Shown: in pieces, positions 8,292 to 17,623 of the stretch
How the letters are laid out: the number at the start of each line of letters is the position of its first letter
How positions within the stretch are numbered: the first letter of the stretch is position 1
Source: JAJCYL01 sp963664285
GTDB taxonomy: Bacteria; Bacteroidota; Bacteroidia; Cytophagales; Cyclobacteriaceae
NCBI GenBank assembly: GCA_963664285.2
Contig: CAXXNX010000056.1
Coordinates: forward strand, 1-64,000
Reading direction: 5' to 3'
Length of the DNA stretch: 64,000 nt
Notes under the pieces: model-generated
What the model was told of the DNA's origin: nothing
The model's database searches: none
Seen by the model: only the letters and a program-made list of their open reading frames with translations
Translations under genes and position numbers: made by a program

Positions 8292-10499
8292 TCAATTAAA
8301 ATTACCAAAAAACCCAAACTCCGGATCAATCAAAATTCTCCGATCCAAAGCTAAATTTCTTTCTTCACACGCGGTTTCTGAAACTAAACTACATGAAAAA
8401 CATGCAGCTAAGTTTAGGTTAAATATGCCTTGACCCTCAGATTCCCAGCATAGTGGATCTGATGAACAATCATTTGCTCTATTTAAAGAATTAGTTATTA
8501 GTTGAAGGATTTGGTCTGGCCGCGCTTGCCATATTATCCCACCCATCGAACCTTCAGAGCCCTCTGCTGTGTAAACCAACAAGCCAGACATCCGAGGAGA
8601 TATATATAGTCGTTCCCTAAGACTAGCTGTAGAATAGCCACATGAAAATTCTAACTCTCGCATGAATAGGTGAGAAAATGTATGTATTAGCAATTGTTTC
8701 GCACCATTATCCTCTATTTTCTGGCGAATAGAAGCACCTTGGTCATTGGGATTACCGCCGGTAAGTTTTAGTAATCGAGAAGTAATTGCTTTGTGATTTG
8801 CATTGTACCAAGAGGAAATTTTGTCTTCATTAAATTGAAAAAAAATACCTTCTCCAAGAGACTCATTTGCTGGAATGACAAAGAGGTCTTTTCGGTCAAT
8901 GGAAAAAATCTCTTTTCCTTCTGAGGGGATAATGTTTCCGGCAATATCTCTTACCCGCTCGCTGGGACGAACCCTACAAAAATTCAACTGTACCTGTGAT
9001 AGCTGAAGATCTTCAATTTGCTGAACTTTTTTAAAATACGGTGGTAATTCCACTGGCATATCTATGTCCTTAGCCAACAACCCATCCTCATTGATATTGG
9101 TGTTTCTCGTAAAACAGTGAAACTCCTGCCACCTATAATGCTCATGAGGATCTTCGATATTATCGTCTTTGGGACTGACAAATACTTCCTTAATATCTTC
9201 AATCAAATTGGGGTGTTTTTCAAGCTCAGCCTCCAAGCCGTTTTCAAATAGGAATTCTTCATTAATTTTTTCATCAGACCATTCAGATCTAGACTTTTCG
9301 AATTTGGTTCCTTTTGTCTTTGAAAACTTTTCTTCACATATATCCAAAACCTCCTGGAACAACGCGGTTCTTCCTTCAATCAGGTGTTTTGGAATAAATA
9401 GACTTGAAAAGCCATTTGCGAAATAGACATTGTTGCCAGTTACTAGACTAGTCTGCATTCTTTCTCTAGATCCAGCCGCGGTAAAACAAGATGGGTCAAA
9501 AGGTATTTGATTATGATTACTAGAATGGTCAATTTCCCAGGGCTTTTGACCATGACATAAAGGTTTCAAGTTATTGATACCTTCGAGATTCACCTTGCGG
9601 TTGTCATCATCACCGCTACCCATTTTGCAATTTAAGCACTCTATATAAATACTGCCGTAACCCTCCGACTTAGTTGTGCTTTCTGACCATTTTAAGTCAG
9701 GAGAAGTACAACAGGGCTCAATTTCAAAAAGATTTGTAGCATTATCTTGACTTGATCTATTCTCAGTTTTCCAACGTAAGAATCTTGCCCAAGGAATATC
9801 GGACAAATGCCCATTAGGACATATAAGTATCAAATTCAACTGTGATAATTCTTTGTAGAGAGTAATTTGTTTCCTTATGCCGTCCTTCATTTTTATAGTT
9901 ATCGTAACATTGTCACCAGAACTATTCTTGAATGGATTTCCAGCATCTCTCGGAGGAGCAAAAAGCCAAGGTTCAATATTTTTCTTCACCCATAAGTCTT
10001 TCCATTCGCTGTAAGTCTTTAAGCATCCATTCCTATTTTTAAACCACTTCGGAAAATGAGTACCTGGGATAACATAATCGTCCACTGACGGATTCTCTTC
10101 TCTCTGTTGAAGTTTTCTAATAATTGGATTATTATCGATCTTAATCGTATTAAACCGTTCATTTAGTGCTAAGTGCGGAATTCCTACTAGAATGATCAGG
10201 TTTTCTAAATCCTTTTCGATTCTTAAAAACTCAACGAACCGAATGTCCTGTACTACATCTAGTCCAATTTCACTTAGGCTAGCTATGGATCTTCGTATCC
10301 ATTCGGATTCTCTTTCAGTTGATCTGATTTCAGAAACTTCTGCAATTGCCCTTCTAAGGAACTTCCATTTATTAATGTCAGAGATCAGCACATGATTTCC
10401 CAGCTGGGTAGTAACTATGGATCCAACCCCTGCTGTTGAGGAAAGTAGCTTATTCTTACTTATTCCTTGATTGTATTGACTCTGATTTATCACTCTCAT
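8292..10499 (-). CDS. drmB: DrmB-like DUF1998 protein of a DISARM-type system
   Basis: 735 residues. The C-terminal DUF1998 region shows the conserved LLVYTAEGSEGSMGGI block and a cysteine cluster (CSSDPLC followed by ACFSCSLVSETAC) suited to binding zinc. The N-terminus (SQYNQGISKNKLLSSTAGVG) also fits this family. In DISARM, DrmB partners the helicase DrmA in a DNA-binding complex. Its ATG overlaps the DrmA stop as ATGA, so the two are coupled, and it is the last gene of the operon. No PLD-nuclease gene (drmC) follows: downstream sequence is the gene-free repeat region. Confidence 0.85.
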   Translation of the reverse strand: MRVINQSQYNQGISKNKLLSSTAGVGSIVTTQLGNHVLISDINKWKFLRRAIAEVSEIRSTERESEWIRRSIASLSEIGLDVVQDIRFVEFLRIEKDLENLIILVGIPHLALNERFNTIKIDNNPIIRKLQQREENPSVDDYVIPGTHFPKWFKNRNGCLKTYSEWKDLWVKKNIEPWLFAPPRDAGNPFKNSSGDNVTITIKMKDGIRKQITLYKELSQLNLILICPNGHLSDIPWARFLRWKTENRSSQDNATNLFEIEPCCTSPDLKWSESTTKSEGYGSIYIECLNCKMGSGDDDNRKVNLEGINNLKPLCHGQKPWEIDHSSNHNQIPFDPSCFTAAGSRERMQTSLVTGNNVYFANGFSSLFIPKHLIEGRTALFQEVLDICEEKFSKTKGTKFEKSRSEWSDEKINEEFLFENGLEAELEKHPNLIEDIKEVFVSPKDDNIEDPHEHYRWQEFHCFTRNTNINEDGLLAKDIDMPVELPPYFKKVQQIEDLQLSQVQLNFCRVRPSERVRDIAGNIIPSEGKEIFSIDRKDLFVIPANESLGEGIFFQFNEDKISSWYNANHKAITSRLLKLTGGNPNDQGASIRQKIEDNGAKQLLIHTFSHLFMRELEFSCGYSTASLRERLYISPRMSGLLVYTAEGSEGSMGGIIWQARPDQILQLITNSLNRANDCSSDPLCWESEGQGIFNLNLAACFSCSLVSETACEERNLALDRRILIDPEFGFFGNFN

Positions 10500-13400
10500 T
10501 TTGGAAGTATCTTAATTACAGCTTCGGGTTCAATCACTCTCAATGATTGGGGAATTTGCCATTTCTTGCTTTCAAAATTTTCTTGGTATTCATCTACCTC
10601 AATGAATAGTTGATCTTGATCCTTAACTTTATTATTAAAGACCAATTGCCGATTGTTCGCTCTCGCCTCAATTCCCTTTTCAGTCCACTCCGAAATGATC
10701 TCATCGACCCATCTATCTATATTTTCTAAATTTTCAGGTTTTAGGAGGTTCTTGATCAAGTCTTCAACTTGTGAAAAGGACAATCGGTTTTCCCGAAGCC
10801 TAAAGTAATTAGTCAAATTACTGATCAAACCAGATATTGAAGCATCGTTGAGATCGGCAATTCGAATAGCAGAGTCCCGATTGTGGAATTGAGTGGTGTG
10901 TCTGATTAGGGTTGCCACATACAGTCCTAAATATCTATCTACTGCCTTTTTTGTGAAAGGAGTAATCGAAATAGGTTCCACGTAACTATACATCTTTTCG
11001 TGGAATTCCCTGAATTTTTCGTAATGGGATACATCTCGCGCCCTGAATGGGTGATGAATTGTAAGGACTAGTCCTTCCTTATCGCGAGCAACACGACTAC
11101 TTGCTTGAATATATTCAGCAATGTTGCGAGGCATAGAGTTCATCAATATGGTATTAAAACGAGAAACATCTATACCGACCGAAATCATATTCGTTGCTAC
11201 AATGAAATCAGGAGGTGTGGTGCCGGATTTCAACTCTCCATTCTCATTCGTATGTGCAAATCTTTTTTGGGAAGACCAAGAAGTACTTATTCGTTCAAGT
11301 TCATTCTTGACTTCTTCTCCAGACAATCTACCGGTCAATTCACCTCCTTTTATTGAATAGGTATGCAATGGATCCATCAACTGACCTGGGCGAACAACCC
11401 TATGGAAGACTCGCCTAATTTCTTTCAAAATATATGTTTGTATTTGAGATTCTGTCTTACCAACTTCACGAAGGCTATTAAAATAGGATAGAATTGAGTA
11501 ATAGTAATCCATTGCCTTTGTGAATTCGTCATCATAAGATAGCGGATCTAGTATGTCTTTTTGACCTAGATATTTTTTTTCAAAAATGGCCCTATGTGTC
11601 ATCAAGATGGCAGCTAACCTCATCTGCATCCAGATCTGTGTTCTACCTGTTGGTAAGAATCCTAAGTATTTTCTCTTTGAAATATATTGAGGTCTTTCAA
11701 TATTGTTATCAACGAATCTCCTTTTGTAGAATGAGAAAAATGAATCGTCACATTCTATACCAGGTTTTGGAAATAAATTGACTTCTCTATCAAAAAGGGC
11801 CATAATTTGAAGGTCTGTATTTCTGGTTGTTGCTGTCGAAGAAATGACTTTCGGTCTTATAACTCTATCATTTATTTTCCTGGAACATAGCTGTTCGATA
11901 GCTGATTCGAATAATGCAACGGCAGAACCTAATGGACCAAGGAGCAGGTGCATTTCGTCCTGAATTATCAAATCTGGAGTTAGATAACCATCAGAGGGTT
12001 TCCCATCTTCCCAATTCCCGCGACCAAACAATCTTCTAGAATCGGAATCACGTCCGGTAGATTCATTAGAAACTTTGTGCGCCAATTGAGCAAATTTGTC
12101 AACAGTACCAAAGAGTAATGCTGGAGGATGACGATAAATTTCCTCATCACTAAGACTAACCGGGATTGAGCCATGATCGGGCCTTCTAAATCGTGCTCTT
12201 GGGGAACTAAATGAACAATCTGAGTTTGAACAATTCAGATTGAGTCGGTGATAATTGAAGGTATCTTTAGCATTCGATTCAGTCGCTTCTGACGCCCTCA
12301 GATCACTTCCGCACCATGGACAATTTCGGAAAGGGACTTTGTTGGATTCTATGCCATCTCTTAGCTTCTGATATTCTTTTTCTAGTTCTGAAACCTTATT
12401 TGGCAAACTACCTGCTCCCACCCATAATCCAATATAAATGGGTTCATCACCAAGGTTATACGAATTCCATCTCCTTATTAACTCGAGTGCCATTATAAGA
12501 AGAGTAGCCCGCTGAAATTGTTGTAAGGTGAGAAGGCGTAAAGTATATCTCATGAATGCCGCTGTACCTCCACCTACTAATCCATATTTTCTTCTCCGAT
12601 GAATAATTGTGATTGCGATTAAACCAAGATATGCCTCAGTTTTTCCTCCTCCGGTTGGAAACCAAACCAAATCGACGAGGCTGTTCCTTGAGGGCCAATC
12701 TTCACTTTGCCCAGTATCATATATCCCATCAAGGTTCAATAAAATAAATGCTAGTTGAAATGGCCTCCATGCCGCTGATTCCTTTCCAAAGAGTTTATCG
12801 TTTCGTAATTTATAATAGTCATGATCCAATCCACTTTTCTCACCAGTTGACAGCGTCTCTTTAACCTTACCCTTTTTAGCATTTACGGAATGCCACAATT
12901 GCATGAACATGGCTGTATTCATCAAGCGGAATGAGCCAAGATTACCGGTGTTTTCATTTCCTGCTAAAATAATTTTGATGTTTTCTAACATTCTGTCCCT
13001 GTCCTTTTCACACTGACTCAACTCCTGATCTATAATATTAACTTCTGGAGAATCTCGGAATCTTGTTCTCTTGTTGTCGATCCAATTGGAATAAGCTTCA
13101 ACAAATGAGTACAGTCCATTGATCACTTCATTGTCATTTGTACTTGATAATGTTGAAAGCCATTTAAATTGCAGAAAACTGGTATCATCAAATATTTGTT
13201 TTGGACTTGCATCACCATTGGTTCTATACTTATCCCTAGGGATTGGATCTACATCTGGAGTATCAAACTCTGGGATATAGTTTGTGTAAACGCGTTTTAA
13301 AGAGGGAGGATCGATTGCCCATTCCACAGAGCACCCGTGACCAATCGCATAATCTTGGTACTGACGATAGATGAATCTACTAACCTCATCTTCATTAAAT

Positions 13401-14632
13401 GAAGTTTGATCGCCATCGACGGAAAATCTACGATATGGAGTTAAATGATTGCTTTCTACCTCAACCTTTAATCCAAAGAACATACGCTCATTAATAAGTT
13501 CGTTGTAAACTGAGTAGTATCTAGTATCTCCTTCTTCGCGAGTAAAGTATGATGAGGTATTATGAATTTGTACTTTGACGAATATGTTTTTGTCTCTTCT
13601 CTTAGAATCTTTGCTTAACTGAATATTGGCCGATAGCGAGGCCTGCATATTGTCTCTAAGATCGAAAAAGAAGATATTTCTAAGGCCTTTATGTTTTGAA
13701 TGCGAGAAGATGATCCTGCCAGGTATGTCTGAAGGTATTACAGAAGGAAGTTTTAATTGTTTTTTCAATGTAATACCTTTCCATAATCCGTACCCCCTCG
13801 AGTCGTGAATTGCGATCAGATCTTTGATATGAGAAAAAAAACTTTCAGCTTCCTCTATCTTTTTGATTTTCTCATACAAATTGACCTTGGCCTTTTGTTG
13901 ATGTTCTGAATTCTTGAGCCTTCGATAAAGGAACTCCTTATATCCGCTAAGGGTCTGATTTGGAATTTCAGACCCAAGATCGGCCGTAAATTGACGATTA
14001 ATCTCTGATAATCGTTGCCGTGTTTCCTTAATTTCATCTGCAGAAAGGCTTGCAAGAGTAACAATGGTATTTGATGATGATTCTACAAGATCTATACTTG
14101 TTCTTAAGGGAGTATTCGGATCGAATTCTTCTATCAATTGATCAAATAGGGTTCTATCTTGTTCTAGAAGTAGGCCATACCTCGATCCAATATCCTTTCT
14201 TTGGATTTTCTTATAGTAACGACACGAAACAACAATGTTTAGGTCATCATCATTTCCAATAATTCCAGGCTCAAGACAAAATGTAATTCCCATTGTATTA
14301 GGATACATTTGATTTACACTCAGGGAATCCTCTTCCTCAACATCTGATTCACTTAAATCTGTAATTTCGTTATCCTCTTCATCCAATTTATTTTCGGACT
14401 CACTTTGTGCGGTTTCACTTCGGTCGATCGGAAATAGTATTCCAGAACTATAGAATGCACCGGGAACGCTATTGAGCAATTCATTATTGTATTCAAGTGG
14501 CTTGGCTTTTGGAAGATCATTCTTTAGGGTTTCAGAATCTTCTGTATCTAGAAATCTGTAGCCTATTGCTCCTGGACCTACAATTTGCTCTTTTATAAAT
14601 CTGACTAAATCCCTCCTTTTTTCTGTGATCAT
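10496..14632 (-). CDS. drmA: DrmA-like superfamily 2 helicase of a DISARM-type system
   Basis: 1378 residues. Helicase motifs are FPTGGGKTEAYLGLIA (Walker A, residues ~657-672), IIQDEMHLLLGPLG (DExH-type box with DEMH, ~890), SSTATTRN (motif III), VATNMISVGIDVSRF (motif V) and QASSRVARD (motif VI, ~1180). A four-cysteine pair (CPWCGSDL, then LNCSNSDC) lies between motifs I and II. The unusual DEMH box and the large N-terminal region before Walker A fit DrmA. The gene overlaps the DrmE-like stop by 4 bp upstream and DrmB by 4 bp downstream. Both helicase halves look complete, with no frameshift. Confidence 0.87.
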   Translation of the reverse strand: MITEKRRDLVRFIKEQIVGPGAIGYRFLDTEDSETLKNDLPKAKPLEYNNELLNSVPGAFYSSGILFPIDRSETAQSESENKLDEEDNEITDLSESDVEEEDSLSVNQMYPNTMGITFCLEPGIIGNDDDLNIVVSCRYYKKIQRKDIGSRYGLLLEQDRTLFDQLIEEFDPNTPLRTSIDLVESSSNTIVTLASLSADEIKETRQRLSEINRQFTADLGSEIPNQTLSGYKEFLYRRLKNSEHQQKAKVNLYEKIKKIEEAESFFSHIKDLIAIHDSRGYGLWKGITLKKQLKLPSVIPSDIPGRIIFSHSKHKGLRNIFFFDLRDNMQASLSANIQLSKDSKRRDKNIFVKVQIHNTSSYFTREEGDTRYYSVYNELINERMFFGLKVEVESNHLTPYRRFSVDGDQTSFNEDEVSRFIYRQYQDYAIGHGCSVEWAIDPPSLKRVYTNYIPEFDTPDVDPIPRDKYRTNGDASPKQIFDDTSFLQFKWLSTLSSTNDNEVINGLYSFVEAYSNWIDNKRTRFRDSPEVNIIDQELSQCEKDRDRMLENIKIILAGNENTGNLGSFRLMNTAMFMQLWHSVNAKKGKVKETLSTGEKSGLDHDYYKLRNDKLFGKESAAWRPFQLAFILLNLDGIYDTGQSEDWPSRNSLVDLVWFPTGGGKTEAYLGLIAITIIHRRRKYGLVGGGTAAFMRYTLRLLTLQQFQRATLLIMALELIRRWNSYNLGDEPIYIGLWVGAGSLPNKVSELEKEYQKLRDGIESNKVPFRNCPWCGSDLRASEATESNAKDTFNYHRLNLNCSNSDCSFSSPRARFRRPDHGSIPVSLSDEEIYRHPPALLFGTVDKFAQLAHKVSNESTGRDSDSRRLFGRGNWEDGKPSDGYLTPDLIIQDEMHLLLGPLGSAVALFESAIEQLCSRKINDRVIRPKVISSTATTRNTDLQIMALFDREVNLFPKPGIECDDSFFSFYKRRFVDNNIERPQYISKRKYLGFLPTGRTQIWMQMRLAAILMTHRAIFEKKYLGQKDILDPLSYDDEFTKAMDYYYSILSYFNSLREVGKTESQIQTYILKEIRRVFHRVVRPGQLMDPLHTYSIKGGELTGRLSGEEVKNELERISTSWSSQKRFAHTNENGELKSGTTPPDFIVATNMISVGIDVSRFNTILMNSMPRNIAEYIQASSRVARDKEGLVLTIHHPFRARDVSHYEKFREFHEKMYSYVEPISITPFTKKAVDRYLGLYVATLIRHTTQFHNRDSAIRIADLNDASISGLISNLTNYFRLRENRLSFSQVEDLIKNLLKPENLENIDRWVDEIISEWTEKGIEARANNRQLVFNNKVKDQDQLFIEVDEYQENFESKKWQIPQSLRVIEPEAVIKILPK

Positions 14633-16515
14633 GATTTCCTTATTTGAACATTACTAATTCTTTCCATCTTCAAATTGGCTTTTGACAACTCCACAAGAGC
14701 TGATAATTCGGCATTTTGATTAGCTGAGGTAATTCCAATGTCTTCGAGATCATGAGATGTTGAGATCTCACTCCAAATAGAATTCTTATCCAAATCGTCG
14801 GAAACTTCAAATGCTCCAAGCTTAATTAGGTGCACAAATAGTGCATTCATCCTGGAATTGCTTCGCCGATTCATGGTTCTTTCCTTCGCTCGTTTTTTCA
14901 ACATAACCCGGAAATAAACGTTTGGCAATTCCAAGTAATCACAAAGGACCTTAAACATCTTTTTTGTTCTAGGAATTAAAGATGGACTTCGTGGATTGAG
15001 CCATTCATTAATGAAGTACTGTTTAGAAACTAGAGTTACTCTTTCCGATACTACAAGAGGTTCTAGGTTTTGAAATAGCTTGTCAACTCCCATCTCCTCT
15101 GATCTCCTTTTAAGAAGGACCTTCCATAAACGAACGTCAGTTTGATTTACTCCTATACCGTAATGCTCCTTTAGCCTTTGAATCTCAACCTCTTCCTCGT
15201 TTGTTACTGTAAATAAATTCAAATCTTCATATAAAGCTTCAAGTGGTTGAAAAACTAAATTTGAGTTCTCTTCTTTATTTAGTAATTCCTCAGCCCTAAG
15301 TGTAAATAGGTGGTCTTCGTTTTCGTCCTTTGCAACAATTAGCTGAGTGGGATAGAAAGACCGATAGGACTTATTTCCGAATTCGACAAAAATGGAAATG
15401 TGCTCGGATGAACTTTCGTATTCATTGTCAAGATCCCAAAGATGGTCATAGTACCTCTCCTCAGGCTTATTTGAGCGTAGTTTTAATATTAGATTGTCCC
15501 AGTTAAAGCGCTCATGCCTAAATGGATGATTGAGAATTCTCTCAATCAGAAATTGATGGTAAGAATATTGGCTAAATGCGAAATTCTTCTTGAAGAACAT
15601 ATTTAAGAAAACCCCCTTCACGATTTGACCTGGATTGAAACGTACTTCTATTATGTTTGGATAAATACTGAACAGACGGTGCCCGGGATCTCTGTAGTCG
15701 AGAAATATTATCTCTTGCATGCTGTAATCGAGGCTCTTCCATGTCGTAAACTTGGTGTCTTCATCTAAGGAGATCTTTAATTCATCCAATAATTCTGGGA
15801 ACATCAACACTTGACAGGGAACGACTAGGCTAACCTGGGATTGATCTTTTGCAAGAAGTTTATTTCTGAGATCTGTGCGGATCACAATGCTCAGAAGTTG
15901 CTCCAAAATCTCTTTAATTCGATCTTTTTCATCTGGATCCATAATACCCAATTCGATCTTTGTCTCCTTTCTAATTAGATTTGAGTCGGAGCCTGCTCCA
16001 AAAATATCATCGAGAATTATCTCCTTAATCCTATCTGTTAAGCATATTGAGTATATGTTTCGAAGTTTTATTGACGAGAGTTCAGCCAAGGAGTCATTAC
16101 TGTCTATTAGTTCTAAGAAGTCATTGTAATGCTCACTCTCATCGCCAACTAACTCAATCTTTGGAGCATACATTTTCTCGTCAGGGATAAATGACCATAT
16201 TTCATTATCTGTGATCGAGTAAGTATTAAATCTCAAACTTTCAAGTCCTTTGAAATAGTTTGATGAGATCCTTGAGAGTTGGTTTATTATCCTATTCAAA
16301 CGGAAGTGCTTGTCGTCAAAACTAATTATTAATAAGTTTCGAAATTTTGTCCCTTCATTATGGTTATAGTGCAGCAACTCCGCATAGTTGAAGGTCTTAT
16401 TGGTCGATTTACCTTCACTATCGAAATGAATAACATTTTGAATATGATCAAGTAGGTAATCCTGATCGTTCAGTTTGATTGAATCGACATCTGACAGATT
16501 CGATTTACAATTCAA
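14629..16515 (-). pseudogene. DrmE-like protein, C-terminal part of a split gene
   Basis: About 627 codons, in a different frame from the N-terminal part at 16512-17198. It begins at a TTG that overlaps the preceding stop (TTGA). Removing the 53-bp duplication at 16513-16618 joins the two parts into one frame of about 838 residues. Position between a C5 methyltransferase and drmA, and the size, fit DrmE of class 2 DISARM. I see no catalytic motif; recognisable stretches are FLDYRDPGHRLFSIYPN and YYDHLWDLDNEYE. The stop overlaps drmA's ATG as ATGA. The DrmE assignment rests on context and length and is moderate. Confidence 0.6.
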
Positions 16516-17198
16516 TACAACAAAAGATGTTTCGGTTGGTGCCCAGAAGTTCTCTGATAGATCGACAATACAACAAAAGATGTTTCGGTTGGTGCCCAGA
16601 AGTTCTCTGATAGATCGAGATCTTCTATTCTTTTAGAAAACCATTGCTTTTTGAAATGATCCTCTAACATAGCAGCCACTAGATTATTGTTCGAATTGAC
16701 AATTGTCTGAGGGATACATTGTTGATGAAGTGAAGAATCGATTTTAGATAATTCCGAATAAAATTTCTTCAAGCCACGATGGTTTCTTCTTTGGTTCCTG
16801 ATCTTTAGCTCCTCCCAAGCATTAGTATTGACACCAAACTGCAGGGGTTTGCGCAAGATTTTGTCCAGAATCCTTAGCTCCCTTGTGATAAATGATCCGT
16901 TGGTTTCATCTGTACCTTTCTTGTTGTTGAAAGCCTTGAAATAGAACTTTATTGCAATAAACTCAAATAGTAGTAGAGTGATTTCAGCATTGAGAATTGG
17001 CAAGTGAATGTGAGTGTATTTGAGTTCTTGATTGTCGAAATTAAGTTCGAATTCTAGAAGGTCATTAATGTAATGCAAGAGAACCCTCACATTATCGTCT
17101 GTCACATTCATGAATTTCAAGATCCTACAAAAATCTTCCGATTCATCATTATTCAATTGTGCAAGGCAATCATCAATATGGTCATAGTATAACTTCAT
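16512..17198 (-). pseudogene. DrmE-like protein, N-terminal part of a split gene
   Basis: 228 codons. The first ~211 belong to the original protein; the last 17 are out-of-frame residues caused by reading through a 53-bp tandem duplication. The ATG overlaps the preceding NERD/UvrD remnant's stop (ATGA), so the operon layout is intact. The protein is helical and acidic with no recognised motif. If ribosomes restart at the TTG overlapping its stop, the two halves could still be made separately, but this is speculative. Confidence 0.6.
16513..16618. repeat. 53-bp perfect tandem duplication inside the DrmE-like gene
   Basis: 16513-16565 is repeated at 16566-16618 with no mismatch. Because 53 is not a multiple of three, it shifts the reading frame. 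Loss of one copy by slippage would restore the gene. Confidence 0.95.
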
Positions 17199-17620
17199 CG
17201 GCCTTTAACCACGAGAATTTTCAAATGAGATATCGCCCTTGTAATACCTACATATATTTCATATTTGTTTTCCTCTTTTGGTTCTGATATTATCAGAAAT
17301 ACATTCTCCTTCTCAAGTCCTTTAAATTTGAGCATTGAGGTATATTTCAGGATATTTGCTTTATCAGAAATATTAGATTCAGATAACCTCAGGATAATAA
17401 AATCAATCTGGGAACTGGCTTTTTTTTGTGGATTGAAATTCTCCGAGTGAAAGGGCAGATGGAAGTCATGCCAGATTAGCCAATCATATTCACTAGTCGA
17501 TAAGTCAGTAAATAATTTGTGATAAACATCAATTTCACCTTGAAGTGGGGTTCCGTCTTCCTTCTGAATAAACTTTTCAAGAAGCTCTAATGGTTTTTGA
17601 GGAAAGAAACGGACTGGCAT
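17195..17620 (-). pseudogene. NERD-UvrD helicase gene with a large internal deletion
   Basis: 141 residues made of two distant parts of one protein type. Residues ~1-78 look like the start of a NERD nuclease-related domain (GEIDVYHKLF, IWHDFHLP, SSQIDFIIL), stopping before the expected EVK motif. Residues ~85-141 look like the last part of a UvrD-type helicase (LKFKGLEKENVFLI, then YVGITRAISHLKILVVK). Full NERD-UvrD proteins have several hundred residues between these. The junction lies near 17380 and is in frame. Spacing is tight: 3 bp after the methyltransferase and a 4-bp overlap with the DrmE-like gene. It has no complete nuclease or ATPase site. Confidence 0.65.
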
Positions 17621-17623
17621 ACA

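Noticed and set aside
8212..8433. Plus-strand 73-codon frame next to drmB
   Set aside because: Its second half lies antisense to the conserved C-terminus of DrmB; the composition fits a chance frame.
16512..16515. Two separate natural genes with a TTGA overlap
   Set aside because: The overlap looks natural, but removing the 53-bp duplicate joins both frames perfectly, so a single split gene is the better reading.
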